Source: Rhodopseudomonas infernalis
GTDB lineage: Bacteria > Pseudomonadota > Alphaproteobacteria > Rhizobiales > Xanthobacteraceae
Reading direction: 5' to 3'
Assembly (NCBI RefSeq): GCF_022271405.1
Contig: NZ_JAJNAL010000020.1
Coordinates: forward strand, 29,967-93,966
Length of the DNA: 64,000 bases
Shown: in pieces, positions 61,870 through 64,000 of the stretch
Layout of the letters: the number at the start of each line of letters is the position of its first letter
Numbering within the stretch: the stretch's first letter is position 1
Notes under the pieces: model-generated
Told to the model about the DNA's origin: nothing
Database searches by the model: none
Seen by the model: the letters and a program-made list of their open reading frames with translations, nothing else
Position numbers and translations under genes: made by a program

Positions 61870-62889
61870 ATGATTGATTTCAAGGCAGTAATCGCCAAGG
61901 TCGCGACCGGCGCGACCCTGACGCGGGACGAAGCGGCGAGCGCGTTCGACGCCATGATGTCGGGCGACGCGACGCCGTCGCAGATGGGGGCGCTGCTGAT
62001 GGGCCTGCGGGTCCGCGGCGAGACCGTCGACGAGATCACCGGCGCGGTGACGACGATGCGCTCCAAGATGCTCACCGTCGACGCCCCGGCCGATGCGGTC
62101 GACGTCGTCGGCACCGGCGGCGACGGCTCCGGCTCCGTCAACGTCTCGACCTGCGCGTCCTTCATCGTCGCCGGCTGCGGCGTGCCGGTCGCCAAGCACG
62201 GCAACCGCGCGCTGTCGTCGAAATCCGGCGCCGCCGACGTACTGGGCGCGCTCGGCGTCAAGATCGACATCACCCCCGACCAGGTCGGACGCTGCGTCCA
62301 CGAAGCCGGCATCGGCTTCATGTTTGCGCCGACGCATCACCCGGCGATGAAGAATGTCGGCCCGACCCGGGTCGAGCTCGCGACCCGCACGATCTTCAAT
62401 CTGCTCGGCCCGCTGTCGAACCCGGCCGGCGTCAAGCGCCAGATGATCGGCGTGTTCTCGCGGCAATGGGTGCAGCCGCTCGCGCAAGTGCTGAAGAACC
62501 TCGGCTCCGAAGCGATCTGGGTCGTGCACGGATCCGACGGACTCGACGAGATCACCCTCTCAGGCCCGACCGCCGTCGCTGAGTTGAAGAACGGCGATAT
62601 CAAGACGTTCGAGATCAGCCCCGAGGATGCCGGCCTGCCCCGCGCGCCCGCCGAGGCGCTGAAGGGCGGCGACGCCGAGGCCAACGCGGTGGCGCTGCGG
62701 GCGGTGCTGGAAGGCATGCCGGGCCCCTACCGCGACGTCGCAGTCCTCAACGCCGCCGCGACCCTGATCGTCGCCGGCAAGGCCAAGGATCTGAAAGAGG
62801 GCGTCGCCCTCGCCACCCAGTCGATCGACAGCGGCGCGGCGGAAGCGCGGCTGAAGAAGCTGATCGCGGTCTCCGCGGCGGCGGCGTGA
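61870..62889 (+). CDS. trpD: Anthranilate phosphoribosyltransferase
   Basis: A 339-residue enzyme for the second step of tryptophan synthesis, adding phosphoribose to anthranilate. The PRPP-binding [18 protein letters not shown] is intact, with [20 protein letters not shown] and [20 protein letters not shown]. The ATG at 61870 follows a GGGG site; a GTG at 61861 is possible. A palindrome separates it from trpC. Confidence 0.96.
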   Translation: MIDFKAVIAKVATGATLTRDEAASAFDAMMSGDATPSQMGALLMGLRVRGETVDEITGAVTTMRSKMLTVDAPADAVDVVGTGGDGSGSVNVSTCASFIVAGCGVPVAKHGNRALSSKSGAADVLGALGVKIDITPDQVGRCVHEAGIGFMFAPTHHPAMKNVGPTRVELATRTIFNLLGPLSNPAGVKRQMIGVFSRQWVQPLAQVLKNLGSEAIWVVHGSDGLDEITLSGPTAVAELKNGDIKTFEISPEDAGLPRAPAEALKGGDAEANAVALRAVLEGMPGPYRDVAVLNAAATLIVAGKAKDLKEGVALATQSIDSGAAEARLKKLIAVSAAAA

Positions 62890-62901
62890 AGTCACAGCGG
62901 T

Positions 62902-62932
62902 CGTCATGCCCGGGCTTGTCCCGGCCATGACG
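62902..62932. repeat. Dispersed palindrome, family B, copy 2
   Basis: CGTCATGCCCGGG and CCCGGCCATGACG pair across a short CTTGT centre. It lies between trpD and trpC in a transcribed gap. Similar to 2011-2042, upstream of serS. It could fold in the trp mRNA and affect the level of trpC. Confidence 0.75.
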
Positions 62933-62975
62933 GAAGACTAAGCGACTGGATCATAGCAACGTAGGTAGCATCGCC

Positions 62976-63797
62976 GTGTCCGACATCCTGAACAAGATCG
63001 AGGCCTATAAGCGCGAGGAGATCGCGGCGGCGAAGCGCGAGCGGCCGCTTGCGGGGCTCGAGGCGATCGCGCGCGAGGCGGCGCCGCCGCGCGGCTTCCT
63101 GCGCGCGCTGCGCGCCAGGCATGCGGCCGGCGACTACGCGCTGATCGCCGAGATCAAGAAGGCGTCGCCGTCCAAGGGCCTGATCCGCGCCGATTTCGAT
63201 CCGCCGGCCCTCGCCAAGGCCTATGAGCAAGGCGGCGCAGCGTGCCTGTCCGTGCTCACCGACACGCCGTCGTTCCAGGGCAGTCTCGACTATCTGGTCG
63301 CGGCGCGCGCCGCCGTGTCGCTGCCGGCGCTGCGCAAGGATTTCATGTACGAGCCGTATCAGGTCGTCGAAGCCCGCGCTTACGGCGCCGATTGCATCCT
63401 GATCATCATGGCGGCGCTCGACGATGCCGAAGCCAGGGACATCGAGGACGCCGCGTTCGATCTCGGCATGGACGTGCTGGTCGAGATCCACGACGGCACC
63501 GAACTCGACCGCGCGCTGAAGCTCCGCTCGCCGATGATCGGCGTCAACAACCGCAACCTGCGCACCTTCGAGGTCACGCTTGCGACCAGCGAAGCGCTGG
63601 CGCCGCGGATCCCGCAGGATCGCCTGATGGTCGGCGAGAGCGGCATCTTCACGCCCGCCGATCTCGCCCGCCTCGCCCGCGTCGGCATGTCGACCTTCCT
63701 GGTCGGCGAAAGCCTGATGCGCCAGGACGACGTCACCGCCGCAACGCGAACGCTGCTGGCGCGCGAGCCGGCGATGCAGCAGAGCGGAACCGATTAG
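62976..63797 (+). CDS. trpC: Indole-3-glycerol phosphate synthase
   Basis: A 273-residue TIM-barrel enzyme. The start is GTG at 62976, giving the conserved [20 protein letters not shown]. Catalytic Lys and Glu motifs are [20 protein letters not shown] and [20 protein letters not shown], and the phosphate-binding end is [20 protein letters not shown]. It completes the trpD-trpC pair. In relatives moaC follows; the window ends before any such gene. Confidence 0.96.
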   Translation: MSDILNKIEAYKREEIAAAKRERPLAGLEAIAREAAPPRGFLRALRARHAAGDYALIAEIKKASPSKGLIRADFDPPALAKAYEQGGAACLSVLTDTPSFQGSLDYLVAARAAVSLPALRKDFMYEPYQVVEARAYGADCILIIMAALDDAEARDIEDAAFDLGMDVLVEIHDGTELDRALKLRSPMIGVNNRNLRTFEVTLATSEALAPRIPQDRLMVGESGIFTPADLARLARVGMSTFLVGESLMRQDDVTAATRTLLAREPAMQQSGTD

Positions 63798-63821
63798 TGG
63801 CAAGGACATCGCCTCGCCTTC

Positions 63822-63895
63822 TCTTTCACCCTCCCCTGGAGGGGGAGGGTCGGCATGGGGCGCGCTTAGCGCGGCCCATGCCGGGGTGGGGTGAC
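63822..63895. repeat. Palindromic GC-rich repeat, family C
   Basis: CCCTCCCCT/AGGGGGAGGG and CGGCATGGG/CCCATGCCG are nested inverted repeats flanked by TCACC and GGGGTGA. The layout resembles dispersed palindromes seen in Bradyrhizobium-type genomes. Only this copy is in the window. It lies just after trpC and may act as its terminator. Confidence 0.65.
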
Positions 63896-63947
63896 AGCCT
63901 CTCGATCCTGACGTGCTACGCCGCTGACTCATCTCCCGTGGCTTGGG

Positions 63948-64000
63948 GGCCCCCCCCCCCCCCGCCCCCCCCCCCCCCCCCCCCCCCCCCGCGGGCGGGG
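63948..64000. other. Poly-C tract at the window end, probable assembly artefact
   Basis: From 63948 the sequence is almost only C, with a few interrupting G, and ends in GCGGGCGGGG. Nothing like it occurs elsewhere in the window. Homopolymer runs of this length at a contig edge are more likely an assembly or sequencing error than biology. Confidence 0.75.

Noticed and set aside
59874..62321. Very long leftward frame opposite the PpiD-like gene
   Set aside because: Arg/Leu/Asp/Gly-rich antisense frame with no family resemblance; the rightward frame has clear domains and continues into trpD.

Overview
The window is a 64 kb piece of a GC-rich alphaproteobacterial chromosome. Gene content and order (dgt-argS-SPOR-nagZ-scpA-scpB-tatABC-serS; ftsB-pdhA-pdhB-DUF5076-pdhC-lpdA; secG-pyrG-kdsA-eno; a PpiD-like gene followed by trpD-trpC; an ExoR-like Sel1 protein) point to the Rhizobiales. 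The closest fit is the Bradyrhizobium/Rhodopseudomonas group, most like Rhodopseudomonas palustris. The species is inferred from memory of gene order and protein style, not from a search. I see no rRNA, tRNA, CRISPR array, transposase or integrase gene.

Layout. 1-12.3 kb is one long leftward run: dgt, argS, a SPOR cell-wall protein, nagZ, scpA, scpB, tatA, tatB, tatC, a small DUF1640-like protein, serS, and a CAP-domain secreted protein cut by the window edge. 12.3-18.8 kb holds erpA (rightward), a leftward RND efflux pair with a secreted amidohydrolase, and the DNA repair gene xthA. 19.4-24.8 kb is a complete rightward branched-chain-amino-acid-type ABC transporter with a Tat-exported binding protein. 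24.8-27.8 kb is an accessory patch: two unrecognised small genes (one with an in-frame stop before a further 29 coding-looking codons), exoR, and a decayed ilvD/edd-family dehydratase fragment. 27.8-34.7 kb is the leftward pyruvate dehydrogenase cluster with ftsB upstream. It is interrupted by an AT-richer orphan gene fitted between pdhC and lpdA. 34.8-41.6 kb holds metabolic singletons (FMN reductase, class III CoA-transferase, LysE exporter, Fe(II)/2OG oxygenase, MDR oxidoreductase), then eno and queF.

41.7-50.8 kb contains the periplasmic glucan genes (opgG-type and opgH), an unusual two-domain L,D-transpeptidase, an MFS exporter, kdsA and a VOC protein in an overlapping leftward run, and a NIPSNAP protein. 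51-56.5 kb is the most unusual part. A divergent pair of transcripts encodes a possible papain-like Cys protein on one side. On the other side are a signal-peptide-bearing PAAR-repeat protein and a 901-residue exported CHAT caspase-like protein, followed by a polytopic glycosyltransferase-like protein. This block sits between kdsA and pyrG, which normally lie close together in relatives. 56.5-63.8 kb returns to core genes: pyrG, secG, tpiA leftward, then a SurA/PpiD-type chaperone, trpD and trpC rightward.

Dispersed palindromic repeats (three copies of one family, two of a second, one of a third) lie between genes, and an in-frame palindromic insert is visible inside serS. The last ~53 bases are a poly-C tract that looks like a contig-end artefact. 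The best candidate for an undescribed system is the exported PAAR-CHAT-Cys-protein module at 51-55 kb.
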